Assembly (NCBI RefSeq): GCF_008386575.1
Contig: NZ_VUOA01000027.1
Coordinates: 62,001 to 126,000, forward strand
From: Salinarimonas soli
GTDB lineage: Bacteria > Pseudomonadota > Alphaproteobacteria > Rhizobiales > Beijerinckiaceae
DNA length: 64,000 nucleotides
Direction: 5' to 3'
The position numbers and the translations under genes are program-made. Below the pieces are notes generated by a model. That model was given only the letters and a program-made list of their open reading frames with translations. It ran no database searches and was not told the origin of the DNA. Within the stretch, counting starts at the first letter, position 1; every line of letters starts with the position of its first letter. Below are positions 1-7,920 of the stretch, piece after piece.

Positions 1-78
1 GGCCATGGGTTCAACTCCCGTGTGTCAGAGCGGGCCGGGGCGCCGGGGCACCCGCCAGCCCGGAAAATGAGGTTTCGA

Positions 79-396
79 TCAGGCGCCGAGGGCGATGTCG
101 GTGATGCGAACCACCGTGAAGTCCTGGCGGTGCCCGCGCTTGCGGCGCGAGTTCTGGCGGCGGCGCTTCTTGAACGCGATCACCTTGTCGCCGCGGGTCT
201 GCTTGACCACCTCGCCGCTGACGCTGGCGCCCGCGATGGTGGGCGCGCCGACATCGGTCGAGCCGTCGCGGGTGACCATGAGCACCTCGCCGAAGGTGAC
301 GGTCTCGCCCGGCTGGGCCTCGAGCTTCTGGATGGTGATGACGTCCTGGGCGGCCACGCGATACTGCTTGCCGCCGGTCTTGATCACTGCGAACAT
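79..396 (-). CDS. rplU: 50S ribosomal protein L21
   Basis: Large-subunit ribosomal protein that binds 23S rRNA. The 105-residue product has the family's opening [14 protein letters not shown], the central glycine-rich beta segment, and the basic [15 protein letters not shown] patch followed by the conserved FTVVRI ending. Length is normal for L21. It is read leftwards, so rpmA (L27) would be expected just outside the window. A TTGACA-type promoter lies about 140 bp upstream. Identification is by direct recognition of the sequence and is very secure. Confidence 0.97.
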   Translation of the reverse strand: MFAVIKTGGKQYRVAAQDVITIQKLEAQPGETVTFGEVLMVTRDGSTDVGAPTIAGASVSGEVVKQTRGDKVIAFKKRRRQNSRRKRGHRQDFTVVRITDIALGA

Positions 397-534
397 CGTT
401 CTTGTCCTCGTGTTCGACCCGGCTCGCCACGGTTGCCCGCGGGGCCGGCTTCTTGGCAGTTTCCGGCTCGTTGCGACGCCTCATTGCGCCGCAAACGGAG
501 AGCGCGCGGGACACTGCCCGCGCGCAAGACGGCT

Positions 535-563
535 GGCATAAACAACGCCGCGATTCTTGTCAA
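535..563 (-). promoter_or_regulatory. Probable sigma-70 promoter of rplU
   Basis: On the minus strand a perfect TTGACA (558-563) is followed after 17 bases by TATGCC (535-540), pointing at rplU. The -35 match is exact and the -10 is weak, as is common in alphaproteobacteria. It sits in the only gap between rplU and the tRNA gene. Confidence 0.5.
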
Positions 564-651
564 CGAAGAGGCGCGCAAACCGCCCGCGACCCCGCTTGCC
601 CCCTGCCCTCCCCCATGCTATCCACCCGCCGCTTCGACAAAAGCTGGCTCC

Positions 652-741
652 GGAGAGGTGGCAGAGTGGTTGAATGCACCGCACTCGAAATGCGGCATAC
701 GGGCAACCGTATCGGGGGTTCGAATCCCTCCCTCTCCGCCA
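652..741 (+). tRNA. tRNA-Ser (anticodon CGA)
   Basis: A full 90-base class II tRNA. The acceptor stem GGAGAGG (652-658) pairs with CCTCTCC (731-737), followed by discriminator G and encoded CCA (739-741). The anticodon stem CCGCA/TGCGG encloses the loop CTCGAAA with anticodon CGA at 686-688, reading UCG. A long variable arm (GGGCAACCGTATC region) is typical of serine tRNA, and the T-arm carries GGTTCGAATCC. A repeat unit and probable accessory DNA start directly after the CCA. Confidence 0.97.
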
Positions 742-1061
742 CGACCTAAGTATCTGCAGATACTTAGCTTTCGCGCTGCCAGAGCCCTAGCAAACCCCCA
801 CACCATTTGACGTTTTTGCACCGGCCGGTTCTCTGCGCCGTCAGGGCGCCCCGTCTTGGGGCTCGAACGACCGCCCGAACGGGAGCCTTTCTCTGGGCGG
901 CACTGCCCTAGTCCGGTTGTGGGTACCCCAAACCGAACCACCATTTCGTAGCGTCGCTACTCGACGAGAAGCGAGTCGAGCGAACCCGTCTCTGACGCGG
1001 AGACATTCTCCGGGCGGAAAACGTGGCGCTTTCAGGCACTTAGCCCGACTGCAACATAAGC
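735..1061 (+). repeat. Direct repeat, copy 1, abutting the tRNA-Ser 3' end
   Basis: About 325 bp beginning in the tRNA acceptor end (TCCGCCACGACCTAAG) and repeated with roughly 80% identity at 1088-1403. Shared landmarks are the palindrome around CAGATACTTAG, TTTGACGTTTT, GGCCGGTTCTCTGCG, CCAGTCCGGTTGTGGG, CCCCAAACCGAAC, GCGAGTCGAGCGAACCCGT and GGAGACATTCTCC. No open frame in it looks coding. It looks like a duplication of a tRNA-flanking segment, as left by integration or unequal recombination. Confidence 0.8.
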
Positions 1062-1062
1062 G

Positions 1063-1094
1063 CATCGCGGGTTCGAATCCCCTCAGCTCCGCCA
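1063..1094 (+). pseudogene. tRNA/tmRNA-like 3' end fragment
   Basis: The stretch ending GGTTCGAATCCCCTCAGCTCCGCCA (1070-1094) has a T-loop and a CCA-terminated acceptor 3' strand of the type seen in tRNA-Ala or tmRNA, but no 5' half precedes it; the bases before it belong to repeat copy 1. It has the same position relative to repeat copy 2 as the intact tRNA-Ser has to copy 1. A similar fragment occurs at 6219-6241 in the same orientation. Confidence 0.55.
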
Positions 1095-1403
1095 CGACCT
1101 AAGCATCTTCAGATACTTAGCCTTCTCCTCGCCAGAGCCGCCGCAAACTCCCACACCGTTTGACGTTTTCCCGCTGGCCGGTTCTCTGCGTCGTCACAGC
1201 GCCCCGTCTTGAGGCTCAAACGACCGCGCGAAAGGGCGTCTGTCTCTGCGTGGCAACGCCCCAGTCCGGTTGTGGGCACCCCAAACCGAACTACCGCTTC
1301 GCAGGGCCACCACTCGCCGCGGAGCGAGTCGAGCGAACCCGTTTCTAAGGTGGAGACATTCTCCCACCAGAAAGCTGCGCCTTTACCACCGCGCCCAACG
1401 TAA
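1088..1403 (+). repeat. Direct repeat, copy 2
   Basis: Second, diverged copy of the 735-1061 unit, starting with the same TCCGCCACGACCTAAG and ending near CCCAACGTAAG. It differs by scattered substitutions and a few small indels. Its last ~20 bases overlap the 3' end of the PilZ-domain gene on the other strand, so the duplication may have supplied that gene's current stop codon. Confidence 0.75.
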
Positions 1404-1916
1404 GCGAGATGCCTGCGAGGCGGGGATCCACTCGCCGGTCGCCTCGTCGAACACCTCAGCGGGCGCTTGAGTCTGAGCGGGCTGGTCAGTGGCAGGAGAT
1501 GATTGCGCCGGTTCCTCATGGTCGTATTTGCTCAAGGCGGCTCGCATCTGGTCGCGCTCCTGATGGAGTGCAATGAGCGCGCCTTCGAGGCGAGCCATTT
1601 CGGCCTCGATCACGTTGAGCCGCGCGACCGGAGATTCTACGCCAGAGATCGAACAGGCCTTGTCGTTCCGGGCTTCGACACAGGCGACGCCAACTTCGTC
1701 GGCGCTGCGCCACCTCATGCGAACACGGTGGATCTCGTTCTTCTTTGGGATGTGCAGATCAAACTCGTTAGGGAGAACTACAGTTTGGCTGATGACGAGC
1801 CGCATGCCGCCGGAGGACTGGTTGCGCACCACGCAGTCCATGCTCGCGAGACCGTCGTTGTAGACGACCTTGCCCTGCAACAGGCTGCGGTTTCGAGGGG
1901 CTCGGCGCTTGTCCAT
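1383..1916 (-). CDS. PilZ-domain protein
   Basis: A 177-residue protein with a PilZ domain in about its first 85 residues: an arginine-rich start (MDKRRAPRNR, the RxxxR element) and NQSSGG, matching the (D/N)xSxxG element that binds cyclic di-GMP. The C-terminal half has a predicted coiled coil (residues ~95-125, repeated ARLxxxE pattern) and a low-complexity Gln/Pro/Ala tail. The chosen ATG places the arginine motif at the N-terminus as usual; a longer in-frame extension to 2057 looks non-coding. The last residues fall within repeat copy 2, so the natural C-terminus may have been altered. It may be a cyclic-di-GMP receptor; its partner is unknown. Confidence 0.75.
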   Translation of the reverse strand: MDKRRAPRNRSLLQGKVVYNDGLASMDCVVRNQSSGGMRLVISQTVVLPNEFDLHIPKKNEIHRVRMRWRSADEVGVACVEARNDKACSISGVESPVARLNVIEAEMARLEGALIALHQERDQMRAALSKYDHEEPAQSSPATDQPAQTQAPAEVFDEATGEWIPASQASRLRWARW

Positions 1917-2352
1917 GGCTCGGCTCGGCTGCGTGCAATAAGCCCGCAAACTGCCGCTCAACTCGGAAGAAAGCGCTTCAAAAGCGCAGATAAGTTTAGC
2001 GATCCTGCGGATGACATCGGTCCCCAGCCAGGGCGCTCCCGAAGCTCCGTCCGACACCGCTTCATCGTCGCGCCTCGGCAGTAGATCCCAACCCTGACCG
2101 TGTACTCCCAGAAGGCCGCCTCAAGCCCCAATCTTCGACGGAACACGGTCGACAATCCAACGTTCGTCATGGGTGACGTGACGCAGCCCGCCGACGACCC
2201 GACCATGCATCCTTGGGTCTGATGGCCCGCATCGCCGTCAACGGGCTGATGCGAATGGGTGCGACATGGTGAGGGAGAGAACCTGATGGTCTCGCGCAAC
2301 CACAACAATCGCAGCGAAAAGATGAAGGGCCACACCCCAACAGGACAGGAAC
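1917..2352. other. Intergenic region with a recD2-like 3' remnant
   Basis: No intact gene seen. On the minus strand about 2025-2095 encodes GIYCRGATMKRCRTELRE, closely matching the C-terminus of the RecD2 protein encoded at 3814-6021 (GIAVRGGTMKRRWTKLRE). The DNA is alignable over roughly 55 bp with 3832-3886. This is a short decayed duplicate of the recD2 3' end; nothing else of the helicase is visible here. Confidence 0.5.
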
Positions 2353-2793
2353 ATGGCGAACAGGACCACAACCCATCATCCCAGGGACATCAGGGAGACA
2401 CGCACGGAGCCCAGATGGGCCGATCAGGGACTGACTCTCGGAACGATGGGAATAGCTCTCATAACGGTGGGGGTGACGGCGCTGGCGGTGCACCTCGCCA
2501 GCAGGGGCAGGGGCAGGCCAACAAGGGCGTGGACAACCACCATCAGAACCGCGGTCACGGGTGAGACCCAGCGCGACATCATGGAGCGGGCTTTGCAGAT
2601 GAAGCGGGATGCAGGTCCCCAGACCCATATCCCCGAGCACGTGACGGCGCATGAAGGCGCGGTCCATGGTGGGCAGGTCGGCTACACCGACACCCGGCTT
2701 GGTCGCGAGGGTACGTTCACCGAGAACACCGGCCGCAGCCACGGCGCGCGCGTGGGCGACACCGGTAAGACCACCGGTCCCGGCAGTCACTGA
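2353..2793 (+). CDS. Hypothetical small membrane protein
   Basis: A 146-residue product not recognised. It has one likely membrane helix around residues 27-50 (LTLGTMGIALITVGVTALAV), a basic N-terminal segment, and a hydrophilic Gly/Thr/His-rich C-terminal half. The start is supported by AGGACAGGA just upstream. A good intrinsic terminator follows 71 bp after the stop, supporting this frame over an overlapping 101-codon frame (2259-2564) of Gly/His/Gln-rich sequence. Function unknown. Confidence 0.45.
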   Translation: MANRTTTHHPRDIRETRTEPRWADQGLTLGTMGIALITVGVTALAVHLASRGRGRPTRAWTTTIRTAVTGETQRDIMERALQMKRDAGPQTHIPEHVTAHEGAVHGGQVGYTDTRLGREGTFTENTGRSHGARVGDTGKTTGPGSH

Positions 2794-2864
2794 TCCAACA
2801 ACACGGATGGACGACATGCCATCGGTGTTGACCGCGCTAGGCGGACCGTAGTTCCAAATCGAAT

Positions 2865-2897
2865 AAGGGCGCGTCAGACGACGCGCCCTTTCTGTTT
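2865..2897 (+). terminator. Intrinsic terminator
   Basis: Perfect 10-bp inverted repeat AAGGGCGCGT / ACGCGCCCTT with a 6-base loop, followed by TCTGTTT. It lies downstream of the small membrane protein gene on the same strand. Confidence 0.8.
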
Positions 2898-3032
2898 GAC
2901 GTTCCCGCATGCCCTTCATGGTCATTCAAGGACAGCTGAACGGAGCGGCGGCGGACGGTTGGAGGCAAGCGAGGCTCAAGGCTGCTCCCAATCTGTGGGC
3001 CAGTGACCACACCCGCGGTGGCTGCTACGGTT

Positions 3033-3797
3033 TCAGATGCTCTTAAAGTCGCCGCCACGCCCGGCACCGGAGGCGAACCGACCCGCCCCGTTGATGGCTT
3101 CGCGCTGGAGCACGACTTCGCCGTCCCGACCTTCTCGCCGGAGCGCCTCCTCCATGCTCTCACCCCATTGCGCGTAGCTCGACACACGGTCTGCCCTGAC
3201 GCACGCTTGCGGGAAACGCGCGATCTCAGCGGCAAGCTGCTCGGCCTCGGCTCGCGCCTGACCAGGAGGCGCGAGCCGGTTTGCGAGCCCGAAGGAGAGC
3301 GCCTCGTCCGCTCCGACCGGCCGCCCGGTCAGGATCATGTCGAGGGCACGACTGTGGCCGATGAGACGTGGCAGTCGGATTGTGCCACCGTCGATAAGCG
3401 GCACGCCCCAGCGGCGGCAGAACACGCCGAAGGTGGCCGTTTGCGAGACGACCCGCAGATCACACCAGATCGCAAGCTCAAGCCCGCCCGCGACAGCATA
3501 GCCCTCGACCGCGGCGATGACAGGTTTGCTTAGCAAGCGACGGGATGGCCCCATGAGGCCATCCCCTTCCGGCTCGTAGGGGATGGCCTCTCCAGAGAGC
3601 GTCTTCAGATCGTATCCGGCGCAGAAGTGTCCACCAGCGCCGGTCAGAACGGCGACCGAGGCATTCTCATCGGCCTCGAACGCAGCGAAGGCGGCGAGAA
3701 GCTCGCTTGCAGCCTGCGGGTTGACGGCGTTGCGCACCTCGGGCCGGTTCAGGATGACCGTTGTCACGGGACCGTTCTTCTCGATCAGCACGCCCAT
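3033..3797 (-). CDS. Enoyl-CoA hydratase/isomerase family protein (crotonase)
   Basis: Crotonase-fold enzyme acting on acyl-CoA thioesters. Visible elements: NRPEVRNAV near the N-terminus, the oxyanion-hole segment GAGGHFCAGYDL, and GYAVAGGLELAIWCDLRV with one catalytic-type glutamate. The second glutamate of true enoyl-CoA hydratases is absent: the segment reads FGVFCRRWGVPLIDGGT rather than FGxPEI. The activity is therefore uncertain, and it may be an isomerase- or hydrolase-type member. Length (254 aa) is normal. Of three tandem ATGs the third is chosen because GGAG lies 6 bases before it. It follows recD2 on the same strand by 16 bp, suggesting cotranscription. Confidence 0.85.
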   Translation of the reverse strand: MGVLIEKNGPVTTVILNRPEVRNAVNPQAASELLAAFAAFEADENASVAVLTGAGGHFCAGYDLKTLSGEAIPYEPEGDGLMGPSRRLLSKPVIAAVEGYAVAGGLELAIWCDLRVVSQTATFGVFCRRWGVPLIDGGTIRLPRLIGHSRALDMILTGRPVGADEALSFGLANRLAPPGQARAEAEQLAAEIARFPQACVRADRVSSYAQWGESMEEALRREGRDGEVVLQREAINGAGRFASGAGRGGDFKSI

Positions 3798-3813
3798 CAT
3801 CATCTCCGGCCTG

Positions 3814-6021
3814 TCACCCTCCTAGGGTCAGCCATTCCCGCAGCTTCGTCCACCGCCGCTTCATCGTCCCGCCCCGGACCGCGATACCGATGGCCTTTCT
3901 CTGGCCGACGAGCACGACGAGACGCTTGCCCCTGGTCACGCCCGTGTAGAGCAGATTGCGGGCGAGCATCTGGTAGTGCTGCGTCACCACCGGGATCACC
4001 ACAGCCGGGTACTCGGACCCCTGGCTCTTGTGGATTGTGGTCGCAAACGCAGGCACCAGGGTGTCGAGTTCGCCGAATGGGTAGATGACCTCACGGCCCT
4101 CAAAGTCCACGACGACCGCCTGCTCCTCGTCGTCGATGCGGTCGATCATGCCGAGGTCACCGTTGAACACCTCGCGGTCGTAGTCGTTCTGCGTCTCCAT
4201 CACCCGATCACCCGGCGAGAAGCGCCAGCCAAAGCGCTCCACGGTGGCAGGCGGGTTTGGGTTCAGAACGCGCTGAAGCTCCTGGTTCAGGTTCCGCGCC
4301 CCGAGCACGCCCCGGTTCATGGGGCAGAGCACCTGGACATCCTTGATCGGATCGAGCCCGAACCGGCGCGGGATGCGGTTCGTCACCACCTCGATCAGCT
4401 TGGCGACGCCCTCCTCGGGCTCGGCGATCTCGACGACATAGAAGTCGCTCTCCTCGCCAGCCCTGGGCGGCTCCGGCATCTGGCCGTGGTTAATGCGGTG
4501 TGCGTTGACGACGATCCGGCTCTCGGCAGCCTGCCGGAACACCTCGGTGAGGCGTGCGACGGGAATGCGCCCGGAGGCGATCACGTCCGCGAGAACCTGC
4601 CCCGGCCCGACTGACGGGAGTTGGTCCACGTCACCGACCAGTAGCAGGCCCGCGTGTGCCGGTATTGCCCTGGTGAGCGCGTTCATGAGCGGCACGTCCA
4701 CCATCGAGGTCTCGTCCACCACGAGCAGGTCGCAGTCGAGCGGGTTCTCCTCGTTGCGGCTGAACCCACCGTGCTTGGGGTCGATCTCCAGGAGACGGTG
4801 GATTGTCTTCGCCTCCAAGCCTGTCTGCTCCGTCATGCGCTTGGCGGCGCGGCCCGTTGGAGCCGCGAGGAGCACACGGACGCCCTTCGCCACAAGGATG
4901 CGCAGGATCGTGTCCAGTGTGCTCGTCTTGCCCACACCAGGGCCGCCGGTCACCACGGCCACCTTGGACGAGAGTACGAGGCGCACGGCCTCCGCCTGCG
5001 AGGGCGAGAGCGCCTTGCCAGTCTTGCTCTCGACCCAGGGCCGAGCTTTGTCGAGGTCGATGGCAGGCCAGGGCGGCCTCCCCGACGCACGGCTGATCAG
5101 GCGCTCGGCAATCACGCGCTCGGCCCCGTGCAGGCCCTTGAGGAAGATGCAGGTCTCCTCGCCGACTCTGTCGGTGACCACCTCCTCGCCGCGCGCAAGT
5201 TCCTCGCGAATGGCTGTCTCGATCAGGGCGGCATCGACCTCGAGTAGGCGCTCGGCAAGGCTGATGAGCATCGAGACCGGCAAACCGCAGTGGCCCTCGT
5301 CGGTGCCGGTCTGGAGAGCAAACGAGACACCAGCCCGCAGGCGCTGCGGCGCCGTCTTCTCCATCCCGAGCTTCGCCGCGATGGCATCCGCCGTCCTGAA
5401 CCCGATGCCACGAACATCACGTGCGAGCCGGTACGGGTCCTCGGTCATAACTTGAATGGCCTCATGGCCGTAGGTCTTGAAGATGCGCACCGCCCGCGCG
5501 GTGCCGACGCCATGCGCGTGCAGGAAGATCATGATCTCGCGCACGGCCTTCTGCTCGGCCCAGCCCGCCACGATGCGAGAGGCCCGCATGGGGCCGATGC
5601 CGGGCACCTCTTTCAGCCGCTCGGGTTCGGCCTCGATGATCTCGAAGGTGTTCTCGCCGAAGAGGGCGACGATGCGCTTGGCCATAGCCGGGCCAATGCC
5701 GCGCATCTGACCAGAGGCGAGATACTTCTCGATGCCCTCAGCGCCGGTGGGTGGGGTGGCCCTGAGTGTGTCGGCCCGGAACTGGAGGCCGTGCACCCGG
5801 TCGGTGACCCACGCTCCCGTCGCGGTGATCCACTCGCCAGCCCCGATAGCGGGTGCATGGCCGATGACCGTGGTCAGATCACGCTTGCCGCGCACCTGAA
5901 CTCGGATGACGCAAAACCCGCTTTCAGCGTTGTGGAAGGTGACACGCTCGACCGTGCCCGCGAGAGCCTCGACGAGCCTCCCCGTGTTCTCGACCTGCCC
6001 CGGTCGGACCATCTGGTTCAT
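3814..6021 (-). CDS. recD2: RecD2-like SF1B 5'-3' DNA helicase (AAA family ATPase)
   Basis: Helicase of the RecD2 type that works without RecBC. The N-terminal ~90 residues form the OB-like domain; two helix-hairpin-helix stretches follow (MRGIGPAMAKRIV and EVPGIGPMRASRIV). Motor motifs: Walker A GGPGVGKTST near residue 358, Walker B LLVVDETSM, GDVDQLPSVGPG, the VFRQA motif, TTIHKSQGSEY and LLYTGVTRGKRLV near the end. The 735-residue length fits the family. The start MNQMVRP is chosen because the further upstream 37 codons are not family-like. All motor residues look intact. A fragment of a second copy's C-terminus lies at ~2025-2095. Confidence 0.9.
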   Translation of the reverse strand: MNQMVRPGQVENTGRLVEALAGTVERVTFHNAESGFCVIRVQVRGKRDLTTVIGHAPAIGAGEWITATGAWVTDRVHGLQFRADTLRATPPTGAEGIEKYLASGQMRGIGPAMAKRIVALFGENTFEIIEAEPERLKEVPGIGPMRASRIVAGWAEQKAVREIMIFLHAHGVGTARAVRIFKTYGHEAIQVMTEDPYRLARDVRGIGFRTADAIAAKLGMEKTAPQRLRAGVSFALQTGTDEGHCGLPVSMLISLAERLLEVDAALIETAIREELARGEEVVTDRVGEETCIFLKGLHGAERVIAERLISRASGRPPWPAIDLDKARPWVESKTGKALSPSQAEAVRLVLSSKVAVVTGGPGVGKTSTLDTILRILVAKGVRVLLAAPTGRAAKRMTEQTGLEAKTIHRLLEIDPKHGGFSRNEENPLDCDLLVVDETSMVDVPLMNALTRAIPAHAGLLLVGDVDQLPSVGPGQVLADVIASGRIPVARLTEVFRQAAESRIVVNAHRINHGQMPEPPRAGEESDFYVVEIAEPEEGVAKLIEVVTNRIPRRFGLDPIKDVQVLCPMNRGVLGARNLNQELQRVLNPNPPATVERFGWRFSPGDRVMETQNDYDREVFNGDLGMIDRIDDEEQAVVVDFEGREVIYPFGELDTLVPAFATTIHKSQGSEYPAVVIPVVTQHYQMLARNLLYTGVTRGKRLVVLVGQRKAIGIAVRGGTMKRRWTKLREWLTLGG

Positions 6022-6357
6022 GCACCTGCTCGGCCCCGGATGTCGGGGCCGCTCCTGATTGTAGCTCCACCCTCGCGACCGGGGTGCATGCTGGCGAACA
6101 TCACAGGGAAATGATGTTCCTGTTATGTTCACGCGAACTGTTTGTCGATCAAGCCGCAGGTTCGATGCCCTCTTCGTCTTATGGATGCTCCCCGCTCAAC
6201 GGCCCGCCCGATCACCAACTTGAATCCCCTTAGCTCCACCAGGTACCACCGTGCGAATAGCCGCTTTTCCATTCTCGCTTGATCACAGCGTGATTTCCGC
6301 CGCTTAGCGAAATGTGGCACCGGAAAACCGTTCCTGTCGGCCGTGCTGTGCGCCCCG
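6022..6357. other. Intergenic region with second tRNA/tmRNA-like 3' fragment
   Basis: No gene recognised. Positions 6219-6241 (CTTGAATCCCCTTAGCTCCACCA) look like the T-arm and CCA-ended acceptor strand of a tRNA or tmRNA, matching about 18 of 23 bases of the fragment at 1072-1094 in the same orientation. The pair could be the remains of attachment-site repeats bounding the PilZ-recD2 segment. The rest shows no feature. Confidence 0.4.
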
Positions 6358-6918
6358 TTAGGGCCATTTCTCTGGGCGTTCATCGACGTTTTCCGCATAA
6401 GCGGGCCTGAGCGACCGGAGACTAGTTTGCATTCGTTGGCAACCCAGGTGGTGACCAGCTGCTTCTACAACCCCTTTGTAGAGCGCACTCGAACTGCGAG
6501 CGATGACGAAGAGCCACTTGATACGACAAAGCCCGGCGACGATGTCCTCGTCGACCATGCCGCCGGCAAAGTACTCTTGCCGCGGGTCATCGCTCATGTT
6601 CGTGAATGGGAGCACCGCCAAAGACGGTCCGTTCGGCATGGGCGGCGAGATCGGCAATGGCTTCGACACTGAGCTGTTGCGGCCGACTGGTGGGCCGACG
6701 TAGCGGTAGCCCCAGCGCGGTAGCGTCTCGATCCACCCCACATCGCCAGCCTGGCCGAATGCACGCCGCAAGGCGGCGATTTGCACAGTCAGATTGCTGT
6801 CCTCAACTGCGAGGCCCGGCCATGCGGCATTGAACAGCGCCTCCTTCGAAACCAGTTTGCCTTCGCAGTCCAGAAGCAGGCGGAGCAGAGCGACGGCTCG
6901 TTGGCCGAGGGCGATCGG
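6358..6918 (-). pseudogene. Winged-helix regulator with adenylate-cyclase-like domain, truncated at both ends
   Basis: Read on the minus strand from 6918: ALGQRAVALLRLLLDCEGKL, then EALFNAAWPGLAVEDSNLTV and IETLPRWGYRYVGP, which is the C-terminal part of an OmpR/CadC-type winged helix. Next comes SLAVLPFTNMSDDPRQEYFA and LCRIKWLFVIARSSSALYKG, typical of the linker in wHTH-TPR regulators of Rhizobiales. The beginning of the winged helix is missing (cut at ~6918 where an HU gene begins on the other strand). After YKG the frame is lost and the large C-terminal TPR region is absent. This is a dead remnant. Confidence 0.8.
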
Positions 6919-7190
6919 CCGAACTGGTTGCCGACATCGCGCAGGAGACGGGCTACGCCCAAGTGCAGGTCCGCACCACCCTCGACGCTCTCGCCCGCCG
7001 CATCGTCGCCAACGTCGCGCGTGGTGAGGACGTGCAGATCCGCGGGCTCGGGCGCTTCGATCTGAAGTCCATGGAGGGCCGGCCGGGGCGCAATCCGCGG
7101 ACGGGCGAGGCGGTGGACATCCCTGCTCGCAAGACCCTGCGCTTCAAGGTGTCGAAGCCGATCTCCGACGAGCTGAATCGGAAGGGCTGA
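6918..7190 (+). CDS. HU-family DNA-binding protein, 5'-truncated
   Basis: Reads AELVADIAQETGYAQVQVRT and onward to GLGRFDLKSMEGRPGRNPRT and IPARKTLRFKVSK, the HU/IHF fold with the GRNPRTG beta-arm. There is no ATG, GTG or TTG in frame upstream; the only start is GTG at 6963, which would drop the first helix. The family sequence begins exactly where the winged-helix remnant on the other strand ends, so the normal 5' end has been lost. Its stop overlaps the next gene (TGATG), implying translational coupling in the original operon. It may be non-functional or make a shortened protein. Confidence 0.65.
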   Translation, partial: AELVADIAQETGYAQVQVRTTLDALARRIVANVARGEDVQIRGLGRFDLKSMEGRPGRNPRTGEAVDIPARKTLRFKVSKPISDELNRKG

Positions 7191-7459
7191 TGGTCCAGGA
7201 CACGCATCTCACGCGGCCCGAGATCGGCGCCGTGGTGGCTCTTGAGCCTGGGCCGGCAGCCGAGGAGCTGCGCCGCCTGCGCGACGGCGTCGACTTGCTG
7301 AACGCCGCCCTGCGCGCGCTCCACGGCCTCGGCTTCCACGCCTCCATCGACGTGCGCCCAGCCTATGAGGGCGGGCTCACGGTCAGCGCGACGGTGAAGC
7401 AGGTGGTCGGGGTGCTGGAGTACCCGCCGCGCCGACCGGGCCCCGCCTCACGGGGCTGA
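7190..7459 (+). CDS. Hypothetical protein
   Basis: An 89-residue product not recognised. It starts at an ATG that overlaps the HU stop codon by one base. The middle (residues ~22-45, EELRRLRDGVDLLNAALRAL) should be an amphipathic helix, followed by two probable beta strands (ASIDVRP and LTVSATVKQVVGVL). No signal peptide or membrane segment. Helix plus strand composition resembles the next small gene, so the two may be distant relatives. Function unknown. Confidence 0.6.
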   Translation: MVQDTHLTRPEIGAVVALEPGPAAEELRRLRDGVDLLNAALRALHGLGFHASIDVRPAYEGGLTVSATVKQVVGVLEYPPRRPGPASRG

Positions 7460-7527
7460 CGAAACCCCGTGATGATCAGCCGCCGGATACCGCGGCGAGC
7501 GGGTCCGGCAGCCCCTTGGAGGCAGGC

Positions 7528-7728
7528 ATGTCCGATCTCCCTGCGATGACGGAAGAGGAGTTCCTCATCGAGCTTGCTCGCCGCCGCGACCACCTGAACG
7601 AGGCGCTGATCGAGGCCGGCCGGCGCGGCCTGGAGGTCAGCGTCCGCTCCGACACTGTCTGGCACTTGCATGCCGACGCGGTCGTGACGACGGCGCAGCT
7701 GGCGGTCGTCAAGGACCTGCGGGTCTAG
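7528..7728 (+). CDS. Hypothetical small protein
   Basis: A 66-residue product not recognised. TTGGAGG at 7516-7522 is a strong ribosome-binding site for the ATG at 7528. The sequence is helical at first (EEEFLIELARRRDHLNEALIE) and then strand-like (GLEVSVRSDTVWHLHADAVV). Like the previous gene, it looks as if it makes a helix packed on short strands. It lies in the same-direction run after HU. Function unknown. Confidence 0.6.
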   Translation: MSDLPAMTEEEFLIELARRRDHLNEALIEAGRRGLEVSVRSDTVWHLHADAVVTTAQLAVVKDLRV

Positions 7729-7737
7729 GAAGCGCCG

Positions 7738-7920
7738 GTGGACAAGGTCTTGTGGTTGATGCTGATCGCCTCGATCGCCCTCATGGGCCTGGGCTACTCG
7801 CTGCTGCGGGGCCACGGCCCGGCTGACCACCGGCTCGGCGGGTTGGTGCCTATGGGCCTCGGCATTGGCCTGTTTGGCCTGACGCTGGTCGTCGGCTTCA
7901 TCGTGGCGGTGGCACGGTGA
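7738..7920 (+). CDS. Small two-helix membrane protein
   Basis: A 60-residue product, GTG start, 9 bp after the preceding stop. Two hydrophobic segments (VLWLMLIASIALMGLGYSLL and LGIGLFGLTLVVGFIVAVA) separated by a polar loop with His and Gly. Its stop is embedded in GTGA with the start of the next gene, so the two are probably translated together. Not assigned to a family. Confidence 0.55.
   Translation: MDKVLWLMLIASIALMGLGYSLLRGHGPADHRLGGLVPMGLGIGLFGLTLVVGFIVAVAR

Noticed and set aside
1063-1094. A second functional tRNA gene
   Set aside because: Only the T-arm and acceptor 3' strand are present; there is no 5' acceptor strand, D-arm or anticodon arm, so it is a fragment.
735-1403. CRISPR array
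   Set aside because: The repeats are two ~320 bp units, not short regularly spaced repeats, and no cas gene is present anywhere in the window.
2259-2564. Gly/His/Gln-rich 101-codon frame
   Set aside because: It overlaps the 146-codon frame that has a membrane helix, a better start site and a terminator after it; the low-complexity composition looks like an out-of-frame reading.
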